Positions 21,982-31,619 of a DNA stretch of 40,089 bases are shown here, piece by piece. The DNA is taken from positions 1 to 40,089 of the forward strand of contig NZ_JACRYL010000031.1 of assembly GCF_014306625.1 (NCBI RefSeq), read 5' to 3'. This DNA is from Pedobacter fastidiosus (GTDB lineage Bacteria > Bacteroidota > Bacteroidia > Sphingobacteriales > Sphingobacteriaceae). Under the pieces are notes generated by a model. That model saw only the letters and a list, made by a program, of their open reading frames with translations. It had not been told where the DNA came from and made no database searches. How positions within the stretch are numbered: position 1 is the first letter of the stretch; every line of letters begins with the position of its first letter. The position numbers and the translations under genes are program-made.

Positions 21982-24102
21982 ATGTCAATCGATACGAAAA
22001 GCTATAAGCACGTAAGCTATCTGTGGGATAATGAAGAAGCCGCTAAATTGGCTGGAGATGAAGTTGCCCTGTTAATTTATCGCTCTAATTTATTGGGTGC
22101 AGATTTACGCTTAACCAATTATGGTGGTGGCAATACATCTTGTAAATTATTAGAGAAAGATCCACTTACAGGCTCAGAAACTGAGGTAATGTGGGTAAAA
22201 GGATCAGGTGGAGATTTAGGTACGCTTAAAAAAAGTGGTTTGGCTGCGCTTTACGTTGATCGTTTAAGAAGCCTTAAAAATATTTATCGAGGAGTAGAAC
22301 ATGAAGATGAAATGGTTGAGTTATTCAATCACTGTATTTTCGATTTGAGTTCCAAAGCACCATCAATAGATACACCTTTGCATGGTTTTTTGCCGTTCAA
22401 ACATATAGATCATTTACATCCAGATGCTGCTATTGCAATTGCAGCTGCTAAAGATGGAAAGAAAATTACTCAAGAACTTTTCGGTGGCACAATTGGTTGG
22501 GTAGAATGGAAAAAACCAGGCTTTGAATTGGGTTTAACCTTAAAACAATGTTTAGATGAAAACCCGGGCATTCGTGGCATTATGTTGGGTTCTCATGGTT
22601 TGTTTACTTGGGGCGATACTGCTTACGAAAGTTATTTAAATACGCTTGAAGTAATCGAAATCTGTTCCGATTATCTTGAAAAAAACTATGGTAAAAAAGG
22701 GCCAGTTTTCGGCGGACAAAAAATAGAAAGTGCTGAAGCTAATGAGCGCAAAAAACAAGCGGCTTCTTTAGCGCCAGTATTACGAGGTTTGTGTTCTTCT
22801 AAACAACACATGATTGGCCATTTTACGGATGATTCTAGAGTTTTGGAATTTATTAATTCTAATGATTTAAGTCGCCTTGCACCAATGGGAACAAGTTGTC
22901 CCGATCACTTTTTAAGAACAAAAATTAGTCCGCTGGTTTTAAGTTTGCAAAGCGATGCTGATTTATCAGATACAAAATCTTTAAAAGAAACACTTGAGCC
23001 GGCATTTGAGGCGTACAGAAAAATGTACGCAGACTATTATGAAACCTGTAAACATCCAAATAGTCCGGCAATTCGCGATACCAACCCGGTTGTAATTTTA
23101 TATCCAGGTATTGGAATGTTTACTTTTTCAAAGGACAAACAAACGGCTAGGGTTGCAGCAGAATTCTACATCAATGCAATTAATGTAATGAAAGGTGCAG
23201 AAGCGATTTCTGAATACACTTCGTTGCCACATCAAGAGGCTTTTAATATTGAGTATTGGTTGCTAGAAGAGGCAAAACTTCAGCGAATGCCGAAACCAAA
23301 GCCCTTAACTGGAAAAATTGCTTTAATTACCGGAAGTGCTGGTGGAATTGGTAAAGCGATTGCAAAAAAATTCGTTTCTGAAGGTGGTGTTGTTGTTTTA
23401 AACGATATGAACGCAGAGCGTTTAGAAGCAACAGGGAAAGAATTCGAAGCTCAATTTGGGAAGGATTCTTACAACACTACACTTTTAAATGTAACCAGTC
23501 AAGAAGATATTAATGGCGCATTTGATTCAGCAGCTTTAGCCTTTGGAGGGATTGATATTGTTGTAAATAACGCAGGATTATCAATTTCCAAAACCATTGG
23601 CGATCACACAGAAAAAGATTGGGATTTACTTTATGATGTATTGGTGAAAGGCCAGTTTTTTATTACACAGGCTGCAACAAATGCGATGCAAAAGCAAAGT
23701 ATTGGTGGCGATATCATTAATATTGTAAGTAAGAATGCATTGGTAAGCGGACCAAACAACGCCGGTTACGGAAGTGCAAAAGCTGCGCAACTCCATTTAA
23801 GCAGATTAAATGCTGCGGAATTAGGTGCCGATAACATTCGTGTTAATGTTGTAAATCCAGATGCTGTAATTAGCGACAGTAACATTTGGGCGGGCGGATG
23901 GGCCGAAGGTAGAGCGAAAGCGTACGGCATTACCGTTGCAGAGCTTCCGGCTTATTATGCAAAACGTACTTTGTTAAATCAAATTATCTTGCCTGATGAT
24001 ATTGCTAATGCATGTTTCGCATTTGTTGGTGGTTTGCTGAACAAATCAACAGGAAATGTTTTAAATGTTGATGGCGGTGTTGCCATGGCATTTGTAAGAT
24101 AA
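21982..24102 (+). CDS. rhaEW: Bifunctional rhamnulose-1-phosphate aldolase / lactaldehyde dehydrogenase
   Basis: The protein has 706 residues in two domains. Residues 1 to about 430 are a class II aldolase/adducin-type domain (TNYGGGNTSCKL, HGFLPFKHIDHLHPDAA, MLGSHGLFTWGDTAYE). Residues from about 445 to the end are a short-chain dehydrogenase with ITGSAGGIGKAIAKK, VVNNAGLSIS, a Ser in NIVSKNALVSG, catalytic YGSAK and a C-terminal NVLNVDGGVA. The fusion splits L-rhamnulose-1-phosphate into dihydroxyacetone phosphate and L-lactaldehyde and oxidises the latter. It is the standard enzyme of Bacteroidota rhamnose pathways. It sits between the transporter and the isomerase. Confidence 0.94.
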   Translation: MSIDTKSYKHVSYLWDNEEAAKLAGDEVALLIYRSNLLGADLRLTNYGGGNTSCKLLEKDPLTGSETEVMWVKGSGGDLGTLKKSGLAALYVDRLRSLKNIYRGVEHEDEMVELFNHCIFDLSSKAPSIDTPLHGFLPFKHIDHLHPDAAIAIAAAKDGKKITQELFGGTIGWVEWKKPGFELGLTLKQCLDENPGIRGIMLGSHGLFTWGDTAYESYLNTLEVIEICSDYLEKNYGKKGPVFGGQKIESAEANERKKQAASLAPVLRGLCSSKQHMIGHFTDDSRVLEFINSNDLSRLAPMGTSCPDHFLRTKISPLVLSLQSDADLSDTKSLKETLEPAFEAYRKMYADYYETCKHPNSPAIRDTNPVVILYPGIGMFTFSKDKQTARVAAEFYINAINVMKGAEAISEYTSLPHQEAFNIEYWLLEEAKLQRMPKPKPLTGKIALITGSAGGIGKAIAKKFVSEGGVVVLNDMNAERLEATGKEFEAQFGKDSYNTTLLNVTSQEDINGAFDSAALAFGGIDIVVNNAGLSISKTIGDHTEKDWDLLYDVLVKGQFFITQAATNAMQKQSIGGDIINIVSKNALVSGPNNAGYGSAKAAQLHLSRLNAAELGADNIRVNVVNPDAVISDSNIWAGGWAEGRAKAYGITVAELPAYYAKRTLLNQIILPDDIANACFAFVGGLLNKSTGNVLNVDGGVAMAFVR

Positions 24103-24131
24103 TATAAAAATAGTTTTAGTAAGTTGTTCTC

Positions 24132-24222
24132 TCGATCTGTGTTTTGCACAGATCGAAAATGACTTTTGTAACCACCCTTGTTTAAATCAAGGAAAGTAGA
24201 GTAAGGCGAGTTTGCTTGCCTT
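24132..24222 (+). other. Three consecutive hairpins in the rhaEW-rhaI gap
   Basis: Hairpin 1: TCGATCTGTG / CACAGATCGA (24132-24156), 10 bp perfect with a TTTTG loop. Hairpin 2: CCTTG / CAAGG (24176-24192). Hairpin 3: AAGGCGAG / CTTGCCTT (24203-24222), 8 bp with one G-T and a TTTG loop. None is followed by a T run, so they are more likely RNA processing or stability elements within the operon mRNA than terminators. Confidence 0.55.
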
Positions 24223-24253
24223 GATTATTAACCTAATAAAACCAAATATTCTG

Positions 24254-25537
24254 ATGAATATCGAGCAGAACCAAATTGAAAAACACAACGACTCCCTTAT
24301 ATCTTCTCATCAGCGCAAGCTAAGTTTTTTAAAAGAAGACTGGTCTAATATTGATCTTGAAAGCGTAATTCAAAAACTTGTCGATTTTCAAATCGCCATT
24401 CCAAGTTGGGCTTTAGGCACAGGTGGAACTCGTTTTGGCCGTTTTGCCATTACCGGTGGAGAGCCTCGAACCATTGAAGAGAAAATTGAAGATGTTGGTT
24501 TACTTCACGCTTTAAACGGTGCAAGTGGTGCAATTTCTCTTCACATTCCATGGGATATTCCTCAAAATGCAGAAGCTTTAAAAAGCTTGGCTTCTAGTTA
24601 TGGCTTAAAATTCGATGCCATGAATTCGAATACTTTTCAAGATCAGGCAGGTTCTGCACATAGCTATAAATTTGGTTCACTTCAAAATGTAAATGCAGCC
24701 ATTCGCAAGCAGGCAATTGAACACAATATCGAAGTAATTAAACACGGAATTGCATTAGGATCTGATGCTTTAACCGTTTGGTTGGCCGATGGTTCTTGCT
24801 TTCCTGGTCAGTTAAATTTCCGCAAGGCTTTTGAAAATACTTTGGAAAGTTTACAAGAAATTTATTCGGCTTTGCCGGAAGATTGGAAAATGTTTGTGGA
24901 GTATAAAGCATTCGAACCTAACTTTTATTCAACTACGGTTGGAGATTGGGGCCAATCCTTATTATATGCTTCTAAGCTAGGTAAAAAGGCATATACTTTG
25001 GTCGATTTGGGTCACCATTTACCAAATGCAAACATCGAACAAATTGTTGCTTTACTTTTAATGGAAGGAAAATTAGGTGGTTTCCACTTTAACGATTCTA
25101 AATATGGCGATGATGATTTAACCGCGGGAAGTATTAAACCTTATCAACTTTTCTTAATTTTTAACGAGTTGGTAGAAGGTATGGATGCAAAAGGGATGAA
25201 TCATGCAAAAGGTTTAGGTTGGATGATCGATGCTTCTCACAATGTGAAAGATCCATTAGAAGATTTGCTGCAATCTGTTGAGGCCATTATGATTGCTTAT
25301 GCGCAAGCCTTATTGGTAGACAGAAAAGCTTTAAATGAAGCGCAGGATAACAATGACGTAGCAAAAGCTCAAGAAATTTTACAAAATACTTTTAGAAGTG
25401 ATTTAAGGCCTTTGGTTGCAGAAGCTAGATTAAGAGCAGGAGCAGCCTTGTCGCCAATTGGTTTATATCGCGATTTAGATTGTAGAAAAAACTTAGTCAA
25501 TCAACGTGGATTAAATACGGTTGCTACAGGTTTATAA
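24254..25537 (+). CDS. rhaI: L-rhamnose isomerase (RhaI type)
   Basis: The protein has 427 residues from ATG 24254; a TTG 14 codons upstream lies inside a hairpin and is not preferred. It is a TIM-barrel sugar isomerase of the RhaI group, as in Pseudomonas stutzeri rhamnose isomerase. The metal-binding strands are visible: PEDWKMFVEYKAFEPNFYST, LVDLGHHLPNANIEQIVA and GKLGGFHFNDSKYGDDDLTA. It converts L-rhamnose to L-rhamnulose in the cytoplasm. It is followed 14 bp later by the kinase start. Confidence 0.93.
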   Translation: MNIEQNQIEKHNDSLISSHQRKLSFLKEDWSNIDLESVIQKLVDFQIAIPSWALGTGGTRFGRFAITGGEPRTIEEKIEDVGLLHALNGASGAISLHIPWDIPQNAEALKSLASSYGLKFDAMNSNTFQDQAGSAHSYKFGSLQNVNAAIRKQAIEHNIEVIKHGIALGSDALTVWLADGSCFPGQLNFRKAFENTLESLQEIYSALPEDWKMFVEYKAFEPNFYSTTVGDWGQSLLYASKLGKKAYTLVDLGHHLPNANIEQIVALLLMEGKLGGFHFNDSKYGDDDLTAGSIKPYQLFLIFNELVEGMDAKGMNHAKGLGWMIDASHNVKDPLEDLLQSVEAIMIAYAQALLVDRKALNEAQDNNDVAKAQEILQNTFRSDLRPLVAEARLRAGAALSPIGLYRDLDCRKNLVNQRGLNTVATGL

Positions 25538-25551
25538 TTTTGATAAAGAAG

Positions 25552-26931
25552 ATGCCAAAGCCAGTTGTAGCCATATTTGATGTTGGGAAGACGAACAAAA
25601 AACTGTTTTTAATAGACGAAAATTATAAAATTGTTTACGAACGTTCTGCCCGATTTGTAGAAACTTTAGACGAAGATGGCGAACCTTGCGAAAACTTGGA
25701 AAGCCTTCGTACTTCAGTTTATGAGTCTTTACAACAGGTTTTGAAAATGGACGAATTCAATATTAAGGCCGTCAATTTTTCTACTTATGGCGCTAGTTTT
25801 GTTTATTTAGATGAAAATGGAACGCCATTAACACCGCTTTATAATTACTTAAAAGAATATCCAGAAGTACTAAAAAACGAGTTCTACAACACTTATGGAG
25901 GCGAGGAAAAGATTTCATTAGAAACGGCTTCGCCAATTTTAGGAAGTTTAAATTCCGGAATGCAACTTTATCGATTAAAAAAAGAAAAGCCAGAAATTTT
26001 TAATCAAGTTAAGTGGGCCTTGCATTTACCACAATACCTCAGTTATTTAATTACTGGAAAGGCTTCGACAGATATTACAAGCATTGGTTGCCATACCCAA
26101 CTTTGGGATTTTAACAAAAACGAATATCACCATTGGGTAACCCAAGAAGGACTGGATAAAAAGTTTGGCGAATTTACACCGGCAGATTCCAGTTCGGAAA
26201 CAAAATACGAAGACGCCAAATTTAAAGTAGGTGTTGGCTTGCACGATAGTTCTGCCGCACTGATTCCCTATTTGGCCAACTTTTCTACACCCTTTATTTT
26301 GCTTTCTACAGGCACTTGGTGTATCAGTTTAAATCCATTTAATCAAGAACCTTTAACAGCAGATGAGCTGAAACAAGATTGCCTTTGTTATATGCATTTT
26401 AAAGGCAAGGCGGTTAAAGCATCTAGAATTTTTGCTGGATATGAGCATGAAATCCAACTAAAAAGAATTGCCGATCATTTTGATAGAGCAGCTTATTTGT
26501 TCAAGCATTTGAAATTTAATCCGGGGATGATTTTAAAACTGGCCAACAAGATTCCAGAAAATCAAAGTCCACAAACAGAATTCAAAGCAAATTCAGCCTT
26601 TCCAGATCGCGACTTAAATATTTTTCAAACTGCCGAAGAAGCCTATCATCAACTCATTTTTGATTTAATAAAACAGCAAATCTATTCTTTAAAGTTGATT
26701 TTAAACGCTGGCGTTAGGCGGGTTTTTGTTGATGGCGGTTTCGGGAAAAATGCTATTTACATGCACTTGTTGGCTACCTCCATTCCTGATATTGAAATTT
26801 ACGCCTCATCGGTTTCTCAGGCCACAGCTATTGGAACAGCTTTGGCCATAAATGATGCTTGGAATGCTAACCCTGCACCAAGCGATATTATCCAGTTAAA
26901 ATATTACTCTGCCATTCAAAGAACTTTATAA
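25552..26931 (+). CDS. rhaB: FGGY-family carbohydrate kinase (rhamnulokinase)
   Basis: The protein has 459 residues from ATG 25552, with AAAGAAG before it. It has ASKHA-fold kinase motifs: phosphate 1 VVAIFDVGKTNKKLFLID, the phosphate 2 region LLSTGTWCISLNPF, and the adenosine motif FVDGGFGKNAIYMHLLAT. It phosphorylates L-rhamnulose to L-rhamnulose-1-phosphate, judging by its position directly after the rhamnose isomerase. Sequence alone would say only FGGY kinase. Confidence 0.88.
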   Translation: MPKPVVAIFDVGKTNKKLFLIDENYKIVYERSARFVETLDEDGEPCENLESLRTSVYESLQQVLKMDEFNIKAVNFSTYGASFVYLDENGTPLTPLYNYLKEYPEVLKNEFYNTYGGEEKISLETASPILGSLNSGMQLYRLKKEKPEIFNQVKWALHLPQYLSYLITGKASTDITSIGCHTQLWDFNKNEYHHWVTQEGLDKKFGEFTPADSSSETKYEDAKFKVGVGLHDSSAALIPYLANFSTPFILLSTGTWCISLNPFNQEPLTADELKQDCLCYMHFKGKAVKASRIFAGYEHEIQLKRIADHFDRAAYLFKHLKFNPGMILKLANKIPENQSPQTEFKANSAFPDRDLNIFQTAEEAYHQLIFDLIKQQIYSLKLILNAGVRRVFVDGGFGKNAIYMHLLATSIPDIEIYASSVSQATAIGTALAINDAWNANPAPSDIIQLKYYSAIQRTL

Positions 26932-26989
26932 AATCTTAATCCTGAAGCAGATTTTCATTATCTTCGAAACCCAGCAATAAGATTTTAAA

Positions 26990-28021
26990 TTGAAACCCGA
27001 AGATTTAATAGCGTACATCCATGTAGATGAATATTCTTCTACACCTAAATATAAGCAGTTAACAAATGCTATATTATCTGCTATTGAAAGCGGAAAGCTG
27101 GAAAAAAATAGCCTTTTGCCCTCGATAAATGAGCTGAGTTTTGGCTTGGAAATGTCAAGAGACACGGCTGAGAAAGGCTATAGAAATCTAAAAAAATTAG
27201 GTGTTGTAGATTCCGTTCCCGGCAAAGGTTATTTTATAGTTAATACAGATTTTTCTAGAAAGCTAAAAATCTGCTTGCTGTTTAATAAATTAAGTACGCA
27301 TAAGAAAATTACTTATGATGCTTTTACAAAGGCGATTGGCGAGCAGGCCGCAATAGATTTTTACATTTACAACAACGATTTTGCCCTATTTAAAAAATTG
27401 CTTATCAGTAAAAAGGATGATTATTCCCATTTTGTAATTATTCCTCATTTTTTAGAAGGTGGCGAAAATGCACACGAAATTATAAATACCATCCCGAAGG
27501 AAAAACTGATTATTTTAGACAAACTTTTACCGGGAATTACTGGAGATTATGCTGCCGCGTACGAAAACTTTGCTCAGGATATTTATGCAGCTTTAGAGCA
27601 AGCCTTGGATCGATTATCGAATTACAATACGTTAAAAATAATTTTCCCCAAAAACAGCTATTTTCCCCAAGAAATTTTGAAAGGTTTTTACCGCTTTTGT
27701 CAGCAATACGCTTTTGCCCACAAGGTGATTCACAATATTAAAGAAGAAGAAATTAGCATTGGTGAGGTTTACATCAACTTAATGGAAGATGATTTGGTTA
27801 CTTTAATTGAGCGTTTAATTGCTCAGAAACTGAAGATAGGGAAAGATGTTGGCGTAATTTCTTACAATGAAACGCCACTTAAAAGAATTATTTTAGATGG
27901 AATTACCACCATTTCTACTGATTTTAAACAACTTGGAACCCAGGGAGCAGAATTTATTTTAAGTGGTAGAACCGATAAAATAGAAATTCCTTTCTATCTT
28001 AATCTTCGAAAATCTCTGTAA
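26990..28021 (+). CDS. GntR-family regulator with a fused sugar-sensor domain
   Basis: The protein has 343 residues with a TTG start at 26990. No in-frame ATG precedes the DNA-binding helix, so a later start would destroy the domain. The N-terminal GntR winged helix (about 18-85) reads YKQLTNAILSAIESGKLEKN, LLPSINELSFGLEMSRDTAE and DSVPGKGYFIV. The rest resembles a LacI-type periplasmic-binding-protein sensor (FVIIPHFLEGGE, LIILDKLLPGITGDYAA, DVGVISYNETPLKRI, FKQLGTQGAEFILSGR). This architecture is common for Bacteroidota sugar regulators. It closes the rhamnose locus, 58 bp after the kinase, so it probably represses or activates it, making two regulators for one locus. Confidence 0.9.
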   Translation: MKPEDLIAYIHVDEYSSTPKYKQLTNAILSAIESGKLEKNSLLPSINELSFGLEMSRDTAEKGYRNLKKLGVVDSVPGKGYFIVNTDFSRKLKICLLFNKLSTHKKITYDAFTKAIGEQAAIDFYIYNNDFALFKKLLISKKDDYSHFVIIPHFLEGGENAHEIINTIPKEKLIILDKLLPGITGDYAAAYENFAQDIYAALEQALDRLSNYNTLKIIFPKNSYFPQEILKGFYRFCQQYAFAHKVIHNIKEEEISIGEVYINLMEDDLVTLIERLIAQKLKIGKDVGVISYNETPLKRIILDGITTISTDFKQLGTQGAEFILSGRTDKIEIPFYLNLRKSL

Positions 28022-28159
28022 ATTATTAGTGATCAGATTAAGAAATGAGTGCAATCTGCAAGCAATTCTACAGAGTTGTTTTTGTTCATAAATAGTTAAA
28101 AGGTAACTCCACTAAAACCTTATTATTTATTAATTTAGATCTTTAACATTTCGGTATTA

Positions 28160-31100
28160 ATGAGGGAACAAACTGCAGGCGATCAATCGATAGAACAAAA
28201 TCCTTACGATTACATATTAAGCGATTTTAATCTTAAAAACCTGAGCAGTATTGTAATTTTAAAACACGTTAACCATCAGGTTAACACAGATGTTAAAGGT
28301 TATTTCAATATTGTTCCTGAGCAAATTGAAATTGATTTTGGAGCCTTTAGTTATCATGATTCCAATTTGCCCTTTCCTGTTGTGCAAGTACAGCAAAATG
28401 AAAAGTCGGTAAAACTTTCCTGTCGATGTGCAACCCCGAAGAATAAGCTTTGCGAACACCAAACACAGGTTTTATACAACATTTTACAACGCCAAGATTT
28501 ACTTATTTTCTTCGATGAAAACCTCCGTAGACAAAAAATGGCAAAGATTGCGGTTGATTACGGACTGGAAAAAGAAACAAATCTCGACGGTGTTTTTACG
28601 GTAAAATATGAAAACGGAGTAGCAGAAATTACACCTAAAATGAAATTTTTGCAACCCTTTAATTTGGAGGCACAACAAAATTTGGAAACCCTTTTGCTGC
28701 CAGCAAAAAAAACTAAACTTGTTTCATCTTCATCGAAAAAAACAAACGATAAAATGTTTTTGGTTTTGGGTCAGCATCGGTATTACAACAACTTAACTGT
28801 TGATTTATTTGAAGCCGAAACCACAAAAACAGGTAAAGTTAAAAATCCACTAAAGGCATTAAATCCTTCAGATTTTTTGTTCAAAACAGAAGATAATAAC
28901 CTGCTTAAATTTTATAGTGGCATTTCTGCTTTTCAACAAAACTACAATACCGATCAAACGGAAGCCGAAATCGAGGCCTTAAAATCCATCGTAAAAAATC
29001 CCTTGGGGATTACAATTTATCAACACGATTCAAAACTTTCTTCCAACATTCAAGCCTCATCAATTGTGGCGGTTAACGTGCATATTTTGGATGTAGATTT
29101 AAGGTTGTCGGTAAATCAACGAGATGATTTTTATGAGATTACCGGAAGGTTAATTATTGAAGGAAAACCTTACGAACTAGATAATCTTGTGTTGCGTTAT
29201 CAATATTTTATTCAGTTAAAAGATGAACTTTATTTAATTACTCGACAAGATTTTTTAAGAGTTATAGGCTTCTTTAAAAAACAAAGCAATCGTTTAATTC
29301 TGCATAAAACCAAGTATCCAGAATTTCAGAAAACCATTCTAATTCAGTTAGAAGGCAGTATTCACGTAGATTATTCTTATTTAAAACCTGCAACCAAAAG
29401 CCAGATTGAAGAGAAGGGTTTCGATCTTGAAAACGAGCAACTCATTTATCTCTCCGAATCGGAAGAATATATTTTAATCACGCCGGTAATGCGCTACGGA
29501 AATATGGAAATCCCTGTTTTATCCAAAAAACAAATTCAGGCGCAAGATAAATTGGGCAATCTTTTTACCTTACATCGAGATGAAGAAGCGGAGTTACAAT
29601 TTATTGCCAACATTTTGAAACAGCATCCATATTTCTATGAACAAGAACCCGTCGATTCATTTTACCTTCACAGAAAAAGATTTTTGGAAGAAGCTTGGTT
29701 TCTTGATGCTTTTGATATTTGGCGCAATAAGGGAATTCATATTTTAGGTTTTAATAAGCTTAAAAACAATAAGCTAAACGAGCATAAGGCAGAAATCAAT
29801 ATTGAAGTTTTAAGCGGGACAGATTGGTTTGAAACTAAGATGAAAGTGAAGTTCGGCAAGCAACAAGTGGCGTTGAAACACCTACATAAATCCATCAGAA
29901 ATAAGAGCAAATTTGTTACGCTTGATGACGGTACGCAGGGTATTTTACCCGAAGAATGGATTGAAAAGTTTACGGGATACTTTAACGCAGGTGAAATTGT
30001 AGAAGATCAACTTCTTACTTATAAGATAAAATACGCCTCGATAAATGATCTTTACGAAGATGCACTTTTGGATGGCGATGTAAAAAACGAACTGAAAAAT
30101 TATAAAAAGAAATTTGAAGGAACAGATTCTATCCAAGAGGTTGAAGTGCCAAAGGCACTTACTGCAACCTTACGTCACTATCAAAAAGACGGTTTAAATT
30201 GGCTTAATTTTTTAGATGATTTCAATTTTGGATCGTGCTTGGCCGATGACATGGGCTTGGGTAAAACCATCCAAATTCTGGCCTTTATTTTATCTCAGCG
30301 AGAAAAGGTAAATCATAATACCAATCTTGTTGTCGTTCCGGCCTCTTTAATTTTTAACTGGAAAGCTGAGGTAGAAAAATTTGCGCCATCTATAAAAGTG
30401 AAGACTATTTACGGAAATGATAGAACCAAAACCACTGATACTTTTGATGATTATGAAATCATTTTAACCTCTTACGGAACCTTACTTTCTGATATTCGTT
30501 TCTTGAAAGATTATCGTTTTAATTATATCTTTTTGGATGAATCGCAGAACATTAAAAATCCAGAATCTCAACGATATAAAGTAGTTAGGATGCTTCAATC
30601 GCGTAATAAGGTGGTTATGACAGGGACGCCTATTGAAAATAACACATTTGATTTATACGGACAGCTCTCTTTCGCTTGCCCGGGTTTATTTGGAAGCAAG
30701 CAGCAATTTGCAGATTTATATTCAACTCCAATTGATCAGTTTAAAGATAGCCGACGTGCTGAAGAATTGCAGAAGAAAATAAAACCTTTTATTTTAAGAA
30801 GAACTAAAGAACAGGTTGCCAAAGAACTTCCAGATAAAACAGAAATTATTTTATACTGCGAAATGGGCGAAGAACAGCGAGAGGTTTATGAGGCAAACAA
30901 AAAGGAAATTCAGGATTTTATTTCAAACAAAAGTGAAGATGAACTTCCGAAAAATTCCATGCATGTTTTAAAAAGCATTACGCAGTTGAGGCAGATTTGT
31001 AATTCGGCAGCCTTATTGGCCGATGGAAAATCTTATCTTCAAGCTTCATCAAAAATTGAAGTTTTATTAGAGCAAATTGAAAGTAAAGCTAAGAACCATA

Positions 31101-31549
31101 AAATTTTAGTTTTTTCTCAGTTTGTAAGCATGCTCGATTTAATTAAAAAGCAATTGGAAATCCGAGGAATTAAATATGAATATTTAACGGGACAAACGAA
31201 AAAAAGGGGAGAAGTGGTTGATTCTTTTCAAAAGAACAATGACATCCCTGTTTTTTTAATCAGTTTAAAAGCTGGTGGAACAGGACTTAACTTAACCGAA
31301 GCCGATTATGTTTATTTGGTAGATCCCTGGTGGAATCCGGCAGTAGAAAATCAGGCAATTGATCGGGCATATAGAATTGGTCAGCATAAAAACGTTATGG
31401 CTTTACGTTTGATTTGTCCGGATACTATTGAAGAAAAGATTATGAAGTTGCAGGCGACAAAGAAAGATTTGGTTAAAAATTTAATTCAAACGGAGGGCGG
31501 AATGTTTAAGAATTTAACCAAAAAGGAATTACTCGGATTGTTGAGTTAG
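28160..31549 (+). CDS. SWIM-domain SNF2-family DNA-dependent ATPase
   Basis: The protein has 1129 residues. A SWIM zinc motif (C88, C90, C98, H100; CxC-x7-CxH) lies near the N-terminus, then a long region of about 550 residues unlike other families. The SNF2 ATPase core follows: LRHYQKDGLNWL, Walker A ADDMGLGKTIQILAF near 695-709, Walker B variant LDESQNIKNP near 791 (DESQ rather than DEAH), and MTGTPIENN. The helicase C-terminal lobe has SQFVSMLDLIKKQL, KAGGTGLNLTEADYVYLVDP and QAIDRAYRIGQ. Bacterial proteins of this class (RapA-like or stand-alone) translocate on duplex DNA; their cellular role is largely unknown. No methylase or nuclease gene is adjacent, so there is no sign of a restriction or defence operon. 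Confidence 0.93.
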   Translation: MREQTAGDQSIEQNPYDYILSDFNLKNLSSIVILKHVNHQVNTDVKGYFNIVPEQIEIDFGAFSYHDSNLPFPVVQVQQNEKSVKLSCRCATPKNKLCEHQTQVLYNILQRQDLLIFFDENLRRQKMAKIAVDYGLEKETNLDGVFTVKYENGVAEITPKMKFLQPFNLEAQQNLETLLLPAKKTKLVSSSSKKTNDKMFLVLGQHRYYNNLTVDLFEAETTKTGKVKNPLKALNPSDFLFKTEDNNLLKFYSGISAFQQNYNTDQTEAEIEALKSIVKNPLGITIYQHDSKLSSNIQASSIVAVNVHILDVDLRLSVNQRDDFYEITGRLIIEGKPYELDNLVLRYQYFIQLKDELYLITRQDFLRVIGFFKKQSNRLILHKTKYPEFQKTILIQLEGSIHVDYSYLKPATKSQIEEKGFDLENEQLIYLSESEEYILITPVMRYGNMEIPVLSKKQIQAQDKLGNLFTLHRDEEAELQFIANILKQHPYFYEQEPVDSFYLHRKRFLEEAWFLDAFDIWRNKGIHILGFNKLKNNKLNEHKAEINIEVLSGTDWFETKMKVKFGKQQVALKHLHKSIRNKSKFVTLDDGTQGILPEEWIEKFTGYFNAGEIVEDQLLTYKIKYASINDLYEDALLDGDVKNELKNYKKKFEGTDSIQEVEVPKALTATLRHYQKDGLNWLNFLDDFNFGSCLADDMGLGKTIQILAFILSQREKVNHNTNLVVVPASLIFNWKAEVEKFAPSIKVKTIYGNDRTKTTDTFDDYEIILTSYGTLLSDIRFLKDYRFNYIFLDESQNIKNPESQRYKVVRMLQSRNKVVMTGTPIENNTFDLYGQLSFACPGLFGSKQQFADLYSTPIDQFKDSRRAEELQKKIKPFILRRTKEQVAKELPDKTEIILYCEMGEEQREVYEANKKEIQDFISNKSEDELPKNSMHVLKSITQLRQICNSAALLADGKSYLQASSKIEVLLEQIESKAKNHKILVFSQFVSMLDLIKKQLEIRGIKYEYLTGQTKKRGEVVDSFQKNNDIPVFLISLKAGGTGLNLTEADYVYLVDPWWNPAVENQAIDRAYRIGQHKNVMALRLICPDTIEEKIMKLQATKKDLVKNLIQTEGGMFKNLTKKELLGLLS

Positions 31550-31619
31550 TTAACTCGTTTTAAGGAGTTTTGCTGGGTTCGTAGAGGGAAATTTTGGAGA
31601 TCTTTATAATTATGCATTT

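Noticed and set aside
28160..31549. Defence-system assignment for the SNF2 gene
   Set aside because: No adjacent nuclease, methylase, phospholipase or other defence partner; flanked by a rhamnose regulator and a repeat array.
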